Positions 1 to 9,425 are shown, counted from the first letter of the stretch. The stretch is 64,000 nucleotides of DNA from Verrucomicrobiia bacterium (GCA_026125285.1 JAHCLO010000032.1:19158-83157); one strand, 5' to 3'. Numbers and translations: made by a program. The notes: generated by a model from the letters alone, not told the origin.

Positions 1-600
1 CTGCACGCATTTCCCACATTCGGTGCAGGAATAGGACTGGCCCCACGACATGTTGAGGTCGCTGATGATATGCGCCTTGCCGCCGCGCCCGGCGACGTTC
101 TTCGTGCCCGCCCCTTCAATGTGCCAGCAGACGCGCACGCAGCGCGTGCAGAGAATGCAGCGATTGTGATCCATGCCAAACAACCGATGCGTGTTGTCCA
201 CGCTCCACTTGGGGAAATTGTATTCGTACCGGACATGATCCATGCCCTGGTTGTAGGCGAGCGACTGCAACTCGCAATGGCCGTTGGCCACGCACACCGC
301 GCACACGTGATTGCGCTCGGCGAACAACAACTCCAGCGTCATGCGGCGATACTTGCGCAGCCGCTCGCTGTCGGTATGGATCACCATGCCTTCCGCCACC
401 TGGGTGGTGCAGGCGGGAAGCAGCTTCGGCACGCCGGCGATTTCCACGAGACAGAGGCGGCACGCGCCGACGTCATACACGCCATCGAGGTGGCACAAGG
501 TCGGAATCTTCACGCCCGCCTCATCCGCGGCCTGTAATACCGTGGCGCCTTCCTCGGCGCTGATCTGCTTGCCGTCAATGGTCAGTGTCTTGGCAGCCAT
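1..600 (-). CDS. hoxU: HoxU-like diaphorase Fe-S subunit (partial at window edge)
   Basis: Electron-transfer subunit of the NAD-reducing diaphorase of a bidirectional [NiFe] hydrogenase. The visible 200 residues start MAAKTLTIDGK at the ATG ending at 600. They carry an N-terminal plant-type [2Fe-2S] ferredoxin domain (CHLDG...GACRLC...ACTT), a His-Cys3 cluster segment (NHVCAVC then GHC), a 4Fe-4S motif (CILCTRCVRVC) and the start of another (CTECGKC) where the window cuts the gene. This order matches HoxU and the N-terminus of complex I NuoG. HoxU is preferred because hoxF and hoxE precede it on the same strand and there are no nuo-type neighbours. The gene is cut at position 1, so it is partial rather than broken. 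It begins 97 bp after hoxF ends. Confidence 0.85.
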   Translation of the reverse strand, partial: MAAKTLTIDGKQISAEEGATVLQAADEAGVKIPTLCHLDGVYDVGACRLCLVEIAGVPKLLPACTTQVAEGMVIHTDSERLRKYRRMTLELLFAERNHVCAVCVANGHCELQSLAYNQGMDHVRYEYNFPKWSVDNTHRLFGMDHNRCILCTRCVRVCWHIEGAGTKNVAGRGGKAHIISDLNMSWGQSYSCTECGKCVQ

Positions 601-697
601 AAAATCTAGTTGGGAGGGAATGAGACTAATAGGACGAATGGCCGGACCAAGCTGGCTGGTCCATTCGTCACCTGGTTCTCATTGGTCGCGTTCATTC

Positions 698-2341
698 TCA
701 GGTGGTGAGGGTTTGCTTCTTCGCTTCGCCATTTCCTTTGGGCCCGTGGGCCTCCGGCTGCAGCAGTTCCTCGTATTCGTTGCGGAAAAAGCGCAGAGTG
801 CTCAACGTGGGATTGGGGGCAGTCTGCCCCAAGCCGCATAGGCTGGTGTTCTTCACCATGTCACACAGCTCTTCCAGCTTCAACAAGTCGCGCGGCGTGG
901 CCCGACGGTCCAGGATTTTTTCCAGGAGGTTGTGCATTTGCACCGTACCCGCGCGGCAGGGAATGCACTTGCCGCAGGATTCATCCATGCAGAACTCCAT
1001 GAAGAACCGCGCCACGTCCACCATCCGGGTGCTCTCGTCCATGACGATCATGCCACCCGAACCCATGATGGAGCCCAGCTTGCCCAAGGATTCGTAATCC
1101 ACCGGCGTGTCGAGATGCTGCGAGGGGATGCAACCGCCGGAAGGGCCGCCAGTTTGCACGGCTTTGATTTTGGCCCCGCCGGGAGCGCCACCGCCCATTT
1201 CCTCCACGATGGTGCGCAACGGCGTGCCCATCGGAACTTCGATGAGTCCGGTGTTCTTGATTTTGCCGGCCAGCGCGAAGACCTTGGTGCCCTTGCTCTT
1301 TTCCGTGCCGATGCCGGCAAACCATTCCGCGCCGTTGCGGTAAATGGCCGGCACATTGGCAAACGTCTCCACGTTGTTGATCAGGGTGGGACAGCCAAAG
1401 AGACCGCTCTCCGCCGGGAAGGGGGGACGCGGACGCGGCGTGCCGCGCTTGCCTTCCACGGAAGCCATCAGCGCGGTTTCCTCGCCGCACACGAACGCGC
1501 CTGCGCCGATGCGGATGTCTATCGTAAAGTTGAACGGCGATTCAAAAATGCCACTGCCCAGCACGCCCAGTTGCTTGGCTTGCTTGATGGCGGTCTGCAA
1601 GCGTGTGATAGCGAGCGGATACTCGGCGCGCACGTAAATGAAACCCTGGTCCGCCCCCACCGCGTATGCGGCGATGGCCATGCCTTCCAGGACCGCGTGC
1701 GGGTCACTTTCCAACACGCTGCGGTCCATGAACGCGCCAGGGTCGCCCTCGTCGGCGTTACAGATCACATACTTCTTGGCCCCCGGCGATTTGGCGACCG
1801 TGCCCCACTTCAGACCGGTGGGGAATCCCGCGCCGCCACGCCCGCGCAACCCACTGTTGACCATCGTGTCCACCACGTCCTTGGGTGTCATCTCGTGCAA
1901 CACTTCGTGCAACGCCTGATAGCCGTCCAAGGCAATGTAGCTTTCAATGCGATCCGGGTCCACCACCCCGCTGTTGGCGAGGACAATGGACAACTGCTTC
2001 TTGAAGAACGCGGCGTCCGGGTCGGTCTGGGCCGCCTCGGCCTTGCCGCCTTTCAAGGCGGCAATGATCGAAGGCGCGTTTTCCGATGTGACCTTGATGT
2101 AAAGCGCGTTCTGCGGGTCGGCCTGCACCAACGGTCCTTCGCAGCAGAGCTTCATGCAACCCACGCCCCGCACCTCCACGGTGTCCTGCAACCCGGCGTC
2201 GGCCACCGCTTTCTCAAGCTGTTCCTTTACGCCCTTGGAATCGGACGACATGCAACCGGCGGCCATGCAGCAGCGCAGGGTGGTCTTCTTGCGGGCGGCC
2301 CGTTCCTGATCTTTGATTTGGAGGAGATCGTTGAGAATCAT
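698..2341 (-). CDS. hoxF: HoxF, NADH-binding diaphorase subunit
   Basis: Flavoprotein that exchanges electrons between NAD(H), FMN and Fe-S clusters. The N-terminal ~100 residues are a thioredoxin-like [2Fe-2S] domain (CCMAAGC, then GVGCMKLCCEG). Next come the complex I 51-kDa features: the NAD/FMN glycine motif GRGGAGFPTGLKW, GAGAFVCGEETALMASVEG, and a C-terminal 4Fe-4S segment SCGKCIPCRAG with a later Cys. An upstream in-frame ATG exists at 2353, but the ATG ending at 2341 overlaps the hoxE stop as ATGA, the usual sign of translational coupling, so MILNDLLQIKD is taken as the start. Length (~547 aa) fits HoxF. The main alternative is the equivalent subunit of an NAD-linked formate dehydrogenase or an [FeFe] hydrogenase complex. 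Confidence 0.88.
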   Translation of the reverse strand: MILNDLLQIKDQERAARKKTTLRCCMAAGCMSSDSKGVKEQLEKAVADAGLQDTVEVRGVGCMKLCCEGPLVQADPQNALYIKVTSENAPSIIAALKGGKAEAAQTDPDAAFFKKQLSIVLANSGVVDPDRIESYIALDGYQALHEVLHEMTPKDVVDTMVNSGLRGRGGAGFPTGLKWGTVAKSPGAKKYVICNADEGDPGAFMDRSVLESDPHAVLEGMAIAAYAVGADQGFIYVRAEYPLAITRLQTAIKQAKQLGVLGSGIFESPFNFTIDIRIGAGAFVCGEETALMASVEGKRGTPRPRPPFPAESGLFGCPTLINNVETFANVPAIYRNGAEWFAGIGTEKSKGTKVFALAGKIKNTGLIEVPMGTPLRTIVEEMGGGAPGGAKIKAVQTGGPSGGCIPSQHLDTPVDYESLGKLGSIMGSGGMIVMDESTRMVDVARFFMEFCMDESCGKCIPCRAGTVQMHNLLEKILDRRATPRDLLKLEELCDMVKNTSLCGLGQTAPNPTLSTLRFFRNEYEELLQPEAHGPKGNGEAKKQTLTT

Positions 2342-2865
2342 GTTCCCGTCCACTTTTTGATTTGTTTCACCGCCGATTCCGGCGTGGCGCGCGGGTTGAC
2401 GGTGCCGTCATACACCACGGCGGGAGCGATGCCACAGGCTCCGATACAACGGGCCGTCAGCAGCGAAACCTTGTTGTCCGGGGTGGTTTCGCCCGGCCGG
2501 ATCTTGGTCTGATCCTGAATGGCGGCGATTACTTTGTCCGCCCCCTTCACGTAGCACGCCGTCCCCATGCAAACCACGCAAGTGTGCTCGCCCTGGGGTT
2601 TGAGATTGAAGAAATGGTAAAACGTGGCGACGCCATAGACGCGACTGGGCGGGAGTTTCAGCTTGTAAGAAACGAACAGGAGGAGATCGTCCTCGAGATA
2701 GCCAAACAGTTCCTGCGCCTTGTGCAGCACCTCGATCAAGGCATCGTGCCGGAACTGGTGCTTCTTCATGTGGACTTCCAGAATCTTGAAGCGCTTGTCG
2801 CCGCTGGCATGTTCCAGCACTGCCGGCAATCGGTTGCGTTTGGAGTGTAGAGGCGTCGCAATCAT
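2338..2865 (-). CDS. hoxE: HoxE, thioredoxin-like [2Fe-2S] diaphorase subunit
   Basis: Small ferredoxin-type subunit, homologous to NuoE, that works with HoxF and HoxU. The helical N-terminal part (RHDALIEVLHKAQELFGYL, then YGVATFYHFF) is followed by the four-cysteine [2Fe-2S] set CVVCMGTAC and ARCIGACG. The ATG ending at 2865 (MIATPLHSK) is chosen because GGAG lies about 8 bases upstream in gene orientation; a TTG-initiated extension reaches 2901 but lacks such a site. First gene of the visible hoxE-hoxF-hoxU order, with a 4-base overlap into hoxF. The upstream 310 bp should hold the operon promoter. Confidence 0.87.
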   Translation of the reverse strand: MIATPLHSKRNRLPAVLEHASGDKRFKILEVHMKKHQFRHDALIEVLHKAQELFGYLEDDLLLFVSYKLKLPPSRVYGVATFYHFFNLKPQGEHTCVVCMGTACYVKGADKVIAAIQDQTKIRPGETTPDNKVSLLTARCIGACGIAPAVVYDGTVNPRATPESAVKQIKKWTGT

Positions 2866-3175
2866 ATCAGGTCTCCGCCAGTCGTTGCTCGCGGTCCGCA
2901 ATGTTTCTTATTCAGCCGCGTAAACCACGCTAACTCCGTCCCGCGCAATTACTCCGCGAAAATTGTCATTTGATGAACGCTTTTTGCATCCGTGCAGCGC
3001 AGGCAACCGACCGTGTGCCGTGCTCGACCCAACAATTTCTGGTTAAGAGGATTCCGGCAGCGCGCGCCCAGGGCGCGGCGCAACGCGACGCGGCGGGCGA
3101 GGGAATTCGGCCTGCGAGCCAGGTCTGGCCGCCAGGAGGAACCTTGTTGCCGGGGAAGATGCTGCCCGACGGCAA
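2866..3175. other. Non-coding gap upstream of hoxE
   Basis: No convincing gene. Both flanking genes are on the minus strand, so this is the hoxE leader and probably contains the promoter and the terminator region of the gene at 3176-5011. I could not pick a confident -35/-10 or sigma-54 element by eye. Confidence 0.4.
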
Positions 3176-5011
3176 CTATTCCGTGGTGGGAATGGGTTCG
3201 GGCGGCGCCTTCCAGCGATCCCAATCCGAAAGGAACAATTGTTCGGGCAGAAAACCACTCGGCGCCTTGCGGAGCGGAAAGCCCGCCGGAATCTCACGCC
3301 GAACCATGCTCGAAAGGATGAAGCTGCCCCAACTGTGTTCGCCAGGTCGCACCCATTGGGAGAGAAATCGGTTGTCCATGGTCTGGGGCGTGAGGTAGAG
3401 CGCGCGGATCGGTTTCAAATAATCGTTCACCGCAAAGAACTCGGACTGCGCATTGTGCGTCAGCCAGATGCACTGGCGCCGCCCATACCATGCCACCGCC
3501 CACGGAATGTCGCTCATCATCAATTCCTGCTCGCGCATCCATGAGCCAACTTGTTCGATGCGCGGGGGGAAGTAGGGCGGATACGCCACCGGTGAGCTTT
3601 TTGGGGGCAGGAAGGTGAGCAACAAGGGAAGGCAGACGATGAAACCGAACAAACCCACCGCACCCGAACGCAGGCTCACGGGAGTAAAATTGATTTGATC
3701 GAGCAAAAGGTAGAACAAACTGACGCCATAGACCAGCACCAGCGGCGTAAGCAGCACGAGCAGATTCTCAGAGTTCACTTCCGGCGAATCCACCGAAAGC
3801 TGGGTGCGGCCCAGCGCCTGCACGACCACGAACAAGCCCAGCGCACCCATCAGGAAGTAGCGCAGGCGGCGGATGGCCAGGTTGCGAAAGCCCAGCAGCA
3901 ATCCGACCAGGAAAAATGCCGTGACCCAACTGCCGCCCAAAGTCGGCAGATCGTTCCCGATGATTTCGCGCGCATTGCCGAGGAATTTGTGGATGAAGGG
4001 ACGCAGAAACATCACGCTGAAGTCCGGTTCCAGCGAACGCGCCAGCCGATTCTCCGGGAAGAGGAATGTGCCCTCCAGAATGGCGTAGGTGGCGGTGCCG
4101 AAAGGCAGGCCGCTCAAGGTCCAGTTGCGGTAAACCCACGGCGCCAGCATTAGCACCAGCGTGAGCAACGGGATCAGACACAACGCTCCCCGGCGCGCGC
4201 CCCCGAACAGCAGGATGAACACGGACACCGGAATGATGATCCAACCGAACGAATACCGCGTCAGCGCGCCCAACCCCACCAGCACACCCACGGCGCCGGC
4301 CAGCAGAAACAATCGGGCCGGGCCGTGTTTGGGCTCGCGGGCCTCCTCTTCCAGCGCCACCAGAAACCAAACCAAGCCCATAAAAATGACCAGCAGCAGC
4401 ATGGTGGACAGCCCGGACACGCTGAAGCGCCAGAGCAACTCGCAGCCCAACAATAATCCGACGGAGAGCCACGCGACGGCGGGATCGAACAACCGACGCG
4501 CAACCAGGAACGTCAGAGCCAGCACCCCGAGGAAGAGCAACTGGTTGATCACTGCGATGAGGAAATCCGGCTGGCAGCGTGCGAAGCGGCCATCTGAATT
4601 CCAAAACGGGGACGTCGGGTCGTGGGCGTAACGGAAGGGCAGCACTTTCATGAGTCCCGCCAGCACCACCGGATAGCCCGGCGCATTGGCCAGGTCGGGA
4701 TGCATCTGTTTGAGCCGCGCGGGGTCGGGACTTTGACCGGGTGACACAGCTTCCTTCTTCGCCTCGTTGCGTTGCTTGACCAAATGAACGCTGATGGGGC
4801 GAATGTAGAGCGTGGTGTAGCCTTTGCCTTCGGAAAGATTGCGCGCCACCTGGGCCGCATCCATCGCTTCCTGCGAGTTGAAGTTCCGAAACGACATCCA
4901 GTTGTAGCCCACGGCCAGCAGCAAAACACCCAGGCAAACGGCGGTGATCCGCAAATAGCGAAACCACGGACCGACCTCCAGCCGGTGGATCATTTCCTGC
5001 AAATACGGCAT
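3176..5011 (-). CDS. Polytopic membrane protein, GT-C/ArnT-like
   Basis: A 611-residue integral membrane protein with roughly ten or more hydrophobic helices. It begins with a cytoplasmic segment and a first helix (VCLGVLLLAVGYNW). A long polar loop with RNLSEGKGYTTLYIRP follows, resembling the first periplasmic loop of lipid-linked sugar transferases of the ArnT/PMT (GT39) type. The C-terminal ~150 residues are a soluble domain. I infer a GT-C fold glycosyltransferase acting on a lipid-linked sugar at the membrane, but the acidic loop-1 motif is not clear, so substrate and reaction are unassigned. It starts 3 bp after the response regulator gene and closes the corA-kinase-regulator operon. 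Confidence 0.6.
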   Translation of the reverse strand: MPYLQEMIHRLEVGPWFRYLRITAVCLGVLLLAVGYNWMSFRNFNSQEAMDAAQVARNLSEGKGYTTLYIRPISVHLVKQRNEAKKEAVSPGQSPDPARLKQMHPDLANAPGYPVVLAGLMKVLPFRYAHDPTSPFWNSDGRFARCQPDFLIAVINQLLFLGVLALTFLVARRLFDPAVAWLSVGLLLGCELLWRFSVSGLSTMLLLVIFMGLVWFLVALEEEAREPKHGPARLFLLAGAVGVLVGLGALTRYSFGWIIIPVSVFILLFGGARRGALCLIPLLTLVLMLAPWVYRNWTLSGLPFGTATYAILEGTFLFPENRLARSLEPDFSVMFLRPFIHKFLGNAREIIGNDLPTLGGSWVTAFFLVGLLLGFRNLAIRRLRYFLMGALGLFVVVQALGRTQLSVDSPEVNSENLLVLLTPLVLVYGVSLFYLLLDQINFTPVSLRSGAVGLFGFIVCLPLLLTFLPPKSSPVAYPPYFPPRIEQVGSWMREQELMMSDIPWAVAWYGRRQCIWLTHNAQSEFFAVNDYLKPIRALYLTPQTMDNRFLSQWVRPGEHSWGSFILSSMVRREIPAGFPLRKAPSGFLPEQLFLSDWDRWKAPPEPIPTTE

Positions 5012-5014
5012 AGT

Positions 5015-6385
5015 TCAGAATCCTTCCAGATGATACGTGTGCAATTTGCGGTGAAAGGTGCGCCGGCTCATGCCGATGCGCTTGGCGGCCAGGGTGCGGT
5101 TGCCCTTGGTTTCTTTCAACGCCCGAATAATCAATTGTTTCTCCGCTTCCTTGATGGTCAAGTCATTCCGCACCAACAGCCGGGCGGGATCGGCATCCGC
5201 CTGCGTCCCACCCGCCTGCCGCACCCAGGCCGGAAGGTCGCGCGCGGAAATCCGCTGTCCCCGGCACAACACCACCGCGCTCTCGATGGCGGTGCGTAAC
5301 TCGCGCACGTTGCCCGGCCACGAGTAGGTCGTCAACAATTCCATCGCGTCGGGCGTGAAATCCGTGACGGCCTTCTGGTTGTCCCGCGCGAATTCGCGCA
5401 GAAAACTCTGCGCCAGCAATGGAATATCGCCCACCCGCTCCCGCAGCGGCGGCAGATGAAGTTCGACCACCCGCAACCGGAAGAATAAATCTTCGCGGAA
5501 CGTGCCGGCCTTGACCAGTTCTTCGAGATTCTTGTTGGTGGCTGCGATCAATCGCACGTCGGCCGTGAGCGTCTTGCCCGAGCCTACCCGCTCGAAGGTG
5601 CGTTCGCCCAGGAACCGCAGCAGCTTGATCTGGATCGTGGCGTCAATTTCACCGATCTCATCCAGAAACAAAGTCCCGCCCTGCGCCTGTTCGAAGCGGC
5701 CGATGCGGCGTTCGTGCGCGCCGGTGAACGCGCCCTTCTCGTGGCCAAATAATTCGCTCTCCAGCAGGGTCGAAGCGAGCGCGGCGCAATGCACCGTCAC
5801 CAATGGCGCCCGGGCGCGCGGACTGAGTTGGTGAATGGCTTTGGTGATAAGCTCCTTGCCCGTGCCACTCTCCCCCAGCAACAACACGGTCGCCGGCGTG
5901 GGCGCGACCTGTTTGACCACCTCGAACACCTCGTGCATCGCCGCCGATTCGCCCACAATTTTTTCCAGGCCGAACTTCGTGTCGAGTTGCTGGCGCAAGG
6001 TGACGTTCTCGACTTCCAGATTCTGGCGGCGCAACGAGCGCGCGATGCGCATTTCCAGCTCGTCAATCTGCATCCGCCCTTTGGCGATGTAATCATCCGC
6101 GCCGCGTTTCATCGCTTCCACCGCCACTTCCTCCGATCCGTAGGCCGTCATCAGGATGCAGACGGGCGGACGCGACAGCGACTTGGCGCGGGTGATCAGT
6201 TTCATGCCGTCCTCCTGCGGCAGGCGGAAATCCGTGAGCAACACGTCGAAATGCTCGCGCTCCAGCAGTTCCATCGCCGCTTTGGCGTCTTCGGCCAGGT
6301 AAACGTCGTAACGATCCTCCAGCGCGGCGCGCAAACCTTCGCGCTGGGGTTTCTCGTCATCCACAATGAGCAGGGTTGGATTCAT
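5015..6385 (-). CDS. NtrC-family sigma-54 response regulator
   Basis: Two-component regulator with all three expected modules. The receiver is at residues ~4-120 with phospho-acceptor D52 in LLTDFRLP. A sigma-54 AAA+ domain (~145-375) has Walker A GESGTGKE, the sigma-contacting GAFTGA loop, Walker B GGTLFLDEIGE and the arginine region FREDLFFRL. A C-terminal Fis-type helix-turn-helix (NRTLAAKRIGMSRRTFHRKL) follows. The open frame extends to 6493, but the family start is MNPTLLIVDDE, ATG ending at 6385, 7 bp after the sensor kinase gene ends. All catalytic motifs look intact. It presumably activates sigma-54 promoters on phosphorylation by the adjacent kinase; its targets are unknown. Confidence 0.92.
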   Translation of the reverse strand: MNPTLLIVDDEKPQREGLRAALEDRYDVYLAEDAKAAMELLEREHFDVLLTDFRLPQEDGMKLITRAKSLSRPPVCILMTAYGSEEVAVEAMKRGADDYIAKGRMQIDELEMRIARSLRRQNLEVENVTLRQQLDTKFGLEKIVGESAAMHEVFEVVKQVAPTPATVLLLGESGTGKELITKAIHQLSPRARAPLVTVHCAALASTLLESELFGHEKGAFTGAHERRIGRFEQAQGGTLFLDEIGEIDATIQIKLLRFLGERTFERVGSGKTLTADVRLIAATNKNLEELVKAGTFREDLFFRLRVVELHLPPLRERVGDIPLLAQSFLREFARDNQKAVTDFTPDAMELLTTYSWPGNVRELRTAIESAVVLCRGQRISARDLPAWVRQAGGTQADADPARLLVRNDLTIKEAEKQLIIRALKETKGNRTLAAKRIGMSRRTFHRKLHTYHLEGF

Positions 6386-6392
6386 CACAAAT

Positions 6393-7646
6393 TCAGTCGT
6401 GCGCCGGAGCTTCCAGTAATCGCGGCTTGCGCTCGTGCAACGGTAGCCAGATGCGGAACGTGGTGCCGCGGCCCAAGTGGCTTTCCAGTTCAATGCGTCC
6501 GCCGTGCGCCCGCACGATGCGTTGCACGATCATCAGCCCCAGGCCCGTGCCTTTTTTCTTGGTGGTATAAAACGGTTCAAAAATCCGGTTGATCTGTTCT
6601 TGGGCAATTCCGCCGCCGGTATCCGCCACGCTCACCCAAACCCCGTCGGCGCTTTCGCCGGTCTGAAGCGTGAGCGTGCCGCCCTTGGTCATGGCCTGCA
6701 TGGCGTTCTTGATCAGATTCACCAGCACTTGCTGGATCTGCGTCGGGTCAATGGGGGAAGCGGCCAACTGCCGCGCGAGTTTGGTCCGGACGGCCAGCGC
6801 GCGATTGTCCAGTTCCGGCTGCACCAGGGTCAGCGTCTTATGCACCACGTCATTGAGCGAACCCAACTGCAATTGCGGCGGCACGGGACGGATCGCCTGG
6901 AGAAACTGCGTGACGATGTAATCCAACCGGTCTATCTCGCCTTTGGCCACCGCAAGATACTGCTCCAGCTTCCGGCTAATCACTGCCGGCTCAACCTCCG
7001 CTCCCAACACTTGGGCACGGGACCGACCACCGGAACGCGCTGACCCCGGACCAGCGGCCGCCGTCTTAAGTCTCCTCAATTCTCGCTCCATGAGCTGAAG
7101 GTGAATGTGCAGCGCGTTGAGTGGGTTGCCGATTTCGTGAGCAACGCTGGCCGCCAGCAGCGTCAGCGCCTGCACGCGTTCGCTCTCGATGGCTTCAAAG
7201 GTTTTCTGCCGGGCCTCGGTGGCATCGTGCAGAATCAGCGCCACCCCGGAACTGCCGGTGGCTTCGCCGTCCAGCGGCGCGGCATACAGCCGCAGGAAGC
7301 GGGGCCGCGGATACTGCACCTCGAACTCGTGCCGCGTGACCTGCTGTCCGCCGCCGGCATCGGCCCGGAGAAGCTTTTGCCAGTCCAGTTCCGGCAAAAT
7401 GTCGTGGATCGGCTGGCCTTCCGTATCGGGTTGCACGCCGAGCAACCGCGTCACGGCCTGATTGAAGTAAATGACCTGGCCTCTTTCATCCACCACCAGC
7501 ACGCCGTCTTCAATGGTGTTGAACAGCGTTTCCAGAAAGCTGCGTTCGCGCGCCAGCCGCTGGACCACAGTTTGCAGGCCTTCGGTGTCGAGCCGCCCGA
7601 TGCGACCCAAAACTTTGTCGAGGAAACTGGACTTGGGAGCAGGCAA
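6393..7646 (-). CDS. PAS-containing sensor histidine kinase
   Basis: Soluble 417-residue kinase without clear membrane helices. A PAS domain occupies ~residues 33-150 (NTIEDGVLVVDERGQVIYFN start), then HisKA with the phosphorylated His in SVAHEIGNPLNALHIHL, then a HATPase domain with N-box NLIKNAMQAM, G1 DTGGGI, F-box FEPFYTTKKKG and G2 GTGLGL. This architecture matches NtrB-like or other cytoplasmic NtrC partners. It lies 7 bp upstream of the response regulator and 15 bp downstream of corA, so the three are likely cotranscribed. The signal sensed by the PAS domain cannot be told from sequence. Confidence 0.9.
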   Translation of the reverse strand: MPAPKSSFLDKVLGRIGRLDTEGLQTVVQRLARERSFLETLFNTIEDGVLVVDERGQVIYFNQAVTRLLGVQPDTEGQPIHDILPELDWQKLLRADAGGGQQVTRHEFEVQYPRPRFLRLYAAPLDGEATGSSGVALILHDATEARQKTFEAIESERVQALTLLAASVAHEIGNPLNALHIHLQLMERELRRLKTAAAGPGSARSGGRSRAQVLGAEVEPAVISRKLEQYLAVAKGEIDRLDYIVTQFLQAIRPVPPQLQLGSLNDVVHKTLTLVQPELDNRALAVRTKLARQLAASPIDPTQIQQVLVNLIKNAMQAMTKGGTLTLQTGESADGVWVSVADTGGGIAQEQINRIFEPFYTTKKKGTGLGLMIVQRIVRAHGGRIELESHLGRGTTFRIWLPLHERKPRLLEAPAHD

Positions 7647-7661
7647 GGCAGGATCAGTTGG

Positions 7662-8660
7662 TCAAAACCATTTCTTCTTTCGGAAGAAAAGAAACGCCCC
7701 CACCGTGGCGATGACGGTCACCAGGGTGACCACGGCGTAGGCAAACGGCCAGTGCAATTCGGGCATGTTCTCAAAATTCATTCCGTACCAGGTGCCGATC
7801 AGCATCATCGGCGTGGTGATGATGGTGAACAAGGTCAGCAGCTTGATCACCTCGCCCGTCTGATTGGACGACATGTTCAGGTACACCTGCAAAATGCCGG
7901 TGAGCGAATCGGTGTAGCTCTGCGTCAGTTCGGAGATGTGAAACAAGGCGTCGTAAACATCCCGGTAATAAGGCACCAGATGCGCGCGGATGAGTTTGAA
8001 TTCCCCGCGGGCAAACCGCGCCAGCACCTCCCGTTGCGGCCCGATGATCTGTCGCAGGTGCAAGACCTCCTTCTTCACCTGCAAAATCTTGTTCAGCGTC
8101 GCCTTGCCGGGATGCTGCAACGCTTCGTGTTCCAGTTCCGCAATCTCCAACGACAACTCCTCCAGCGCCGGCTTGTAATTGTCCACAATGAAATCCAGCA
8201 GGTTGTAGGCGACGCGGTCCGGCGCGCGGGCAATGTGCATCGTGCCCTTGATCGCGCGCTCCTCGGTGAGCGACACACTGCGCAACGGCCCTTCGTGGTA
8301 GGTGACGAGAAAGTTCTTGCCGAGGAAGAAATTCAACTCGCTGGTGGCGAACACACCGTCCTTGCGACTGTAATCCACTGCATGAATCACCATGAAGAGA
8401 TACGGCACGAAATTGTCCCCTTCCTTGGGCGAATACTCCTCCACCTTGGGCGATGGACTCGCCGTCACACAATCCTCGATGGACAGCGGATGGAAATGAA
8501 ACAATCCCTCCAGCACGAACTTCGTCTCCTCCGGCGTGGGACTTTCCAGGTCAATCCAGAGGAACAAATTCGTATCGCTTAACAGCGTGGGCATGAGGAA
8601 CATTTCAATGTCCCGGCTGTGCAAACGCCCCTGCGTGGTAAAGGCCAGCGAGCGGATCAT
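7662..8660 (-). CDS. corA: CorA-family Mg2+/Co2+ transporter
   Basis: Divalent cation channel of the CorA/2-TM-GxN family, 332 residues. A long N-terminal cytoplasmic alpha/beta and helical domain is followed by two C-terminal transmembrane helices. The hallmark YGMNFENMPEL sequence, with the GMN selectivity signature, lies between them, and a basic tail (RKKKWF) ends the protein. The start MIRSLAFTTQG at 8660 gives the usual length. It heads a minus-strand run corA-kinase-regulator-membrane protein with gaps of 15, 7 and 3 bp, so ion transport and the two-component system are probably transcribed together. Uptake of Mg2+ is the likely function; Co2+/Ni2+ transport is also known in the family. 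Confidence 0.93.
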   Translation of the reverse strand: MIRSLAFTTQGRLHSRDIEMFLMPTLLSDTNLFLWIDLESPTPEETKFVLEGLFHFHPLSIEDCVTASPSPKVEEYSPKEGDNFVPYLFMVIHAVDYSRKDGVFATSELNFFLGKNFLVTYHEGPLRSVSLTEERAIKGTMHIARAPDRVAYNLLDFIVDNYKPALEELSLEIAELEHEALQHPGKATLNKILQVKKEVLHLRQIIGPQREVLARFARGEFKLIRAHLVPYYRDVYDALFHISELTQSYTDSLTGILQVYLNMSSNQTGEVIKLLTLFTIITTPMMLIGTWYGMNFENMPELHWPFAYAVVTLVTVIATVGAFLFFRKKKWF

Positions 8661-8793
8661 GGGCTTCGACTTGGGATTAAGCGGCGCATCGTGTCAACCT
8701 GACCCGGATGTTAGGCGGGCCGCAAAGCGATGCAAGGCTTGTCTGCGCGAAGTGGCACAAACCGGCGAGACCCAAACTCAAGTAGTCTTACTG

Positions 8794-9425
8794 GGGGTGG
8801 CCTTACGAGTGGGATGCGGAGAACCGGCTGCGGGCAATGACGATGACCAACGTGGCGCAGGTCGCCAACGCGAACCGGTTGCGGCTGGAGTTCGCCTACG
8901 ACTACATGCACCGGCGGGTGCAGAAGGTGGTGAAGACGTGGAACGGCAGCGCGTTCACCAGTCCGGTGACGAACCGGTTTGTGTATGACGGTTAGAACCT
9001 CCTCGCCATCCACAATCCTCAATCTTCCATCCTCCTTTCCTCCACCTGGGGCCAGGACCTGAGTGGAACGATGCAGGAAGCTGGCGGCATCGGCGGGCTG
9101 TTGCTGGTGACGAGCCACGGGGGAACGGCCACGAATTGCTTGGTGGCGTATGACGGCAATGGGAACGTGACGGCGCTGGTGCGAGGCGGCAGCGATGCCG
9201 TTGTAGCGCGGTACGAGTATTCGGCTTACGGCGAGACGCTGCGGATGACCGGGCCGCTGGTGAAGATCAATCCATTCCGGTTCTCGACGAAGTTCGCGGA
9301 TGATGCGAGCGGGCTGGTGTATTACGGCTATCGGTATTACGACCCGGATCAAGGCCGGTGGCTGGGGCGCGATCCGATTGAGGAGGAGGGCGGAATCAAT
9401 CTGTTTGCCTTTGTTTTCAACAGTC
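8794..9425 (+). repeat. Rhs core repeat, copy 1
   Basis: About 630 bp nearly identical to 12448-13076 (copy 2), beginning near TACGAGTGGGA and ending where the two Rhs proteins switch to unrelated tips. Copy 1 has an in-frame TAG at 8993-8995 where copy 2 reads TGG (Trp), and everything upstream of about 8794 in the parental gene is missing. This is a 5'-truncated duplicate of the Rhs gene at 11240. Confidence 0.85.

Noticed and set aside
932..2512. Long open frame on the plus strand opposite hoxF
   Set aside because: It is the antisense shadow of a strongly conserved gene and its His/Arg/Ala-rich composition has no family features.
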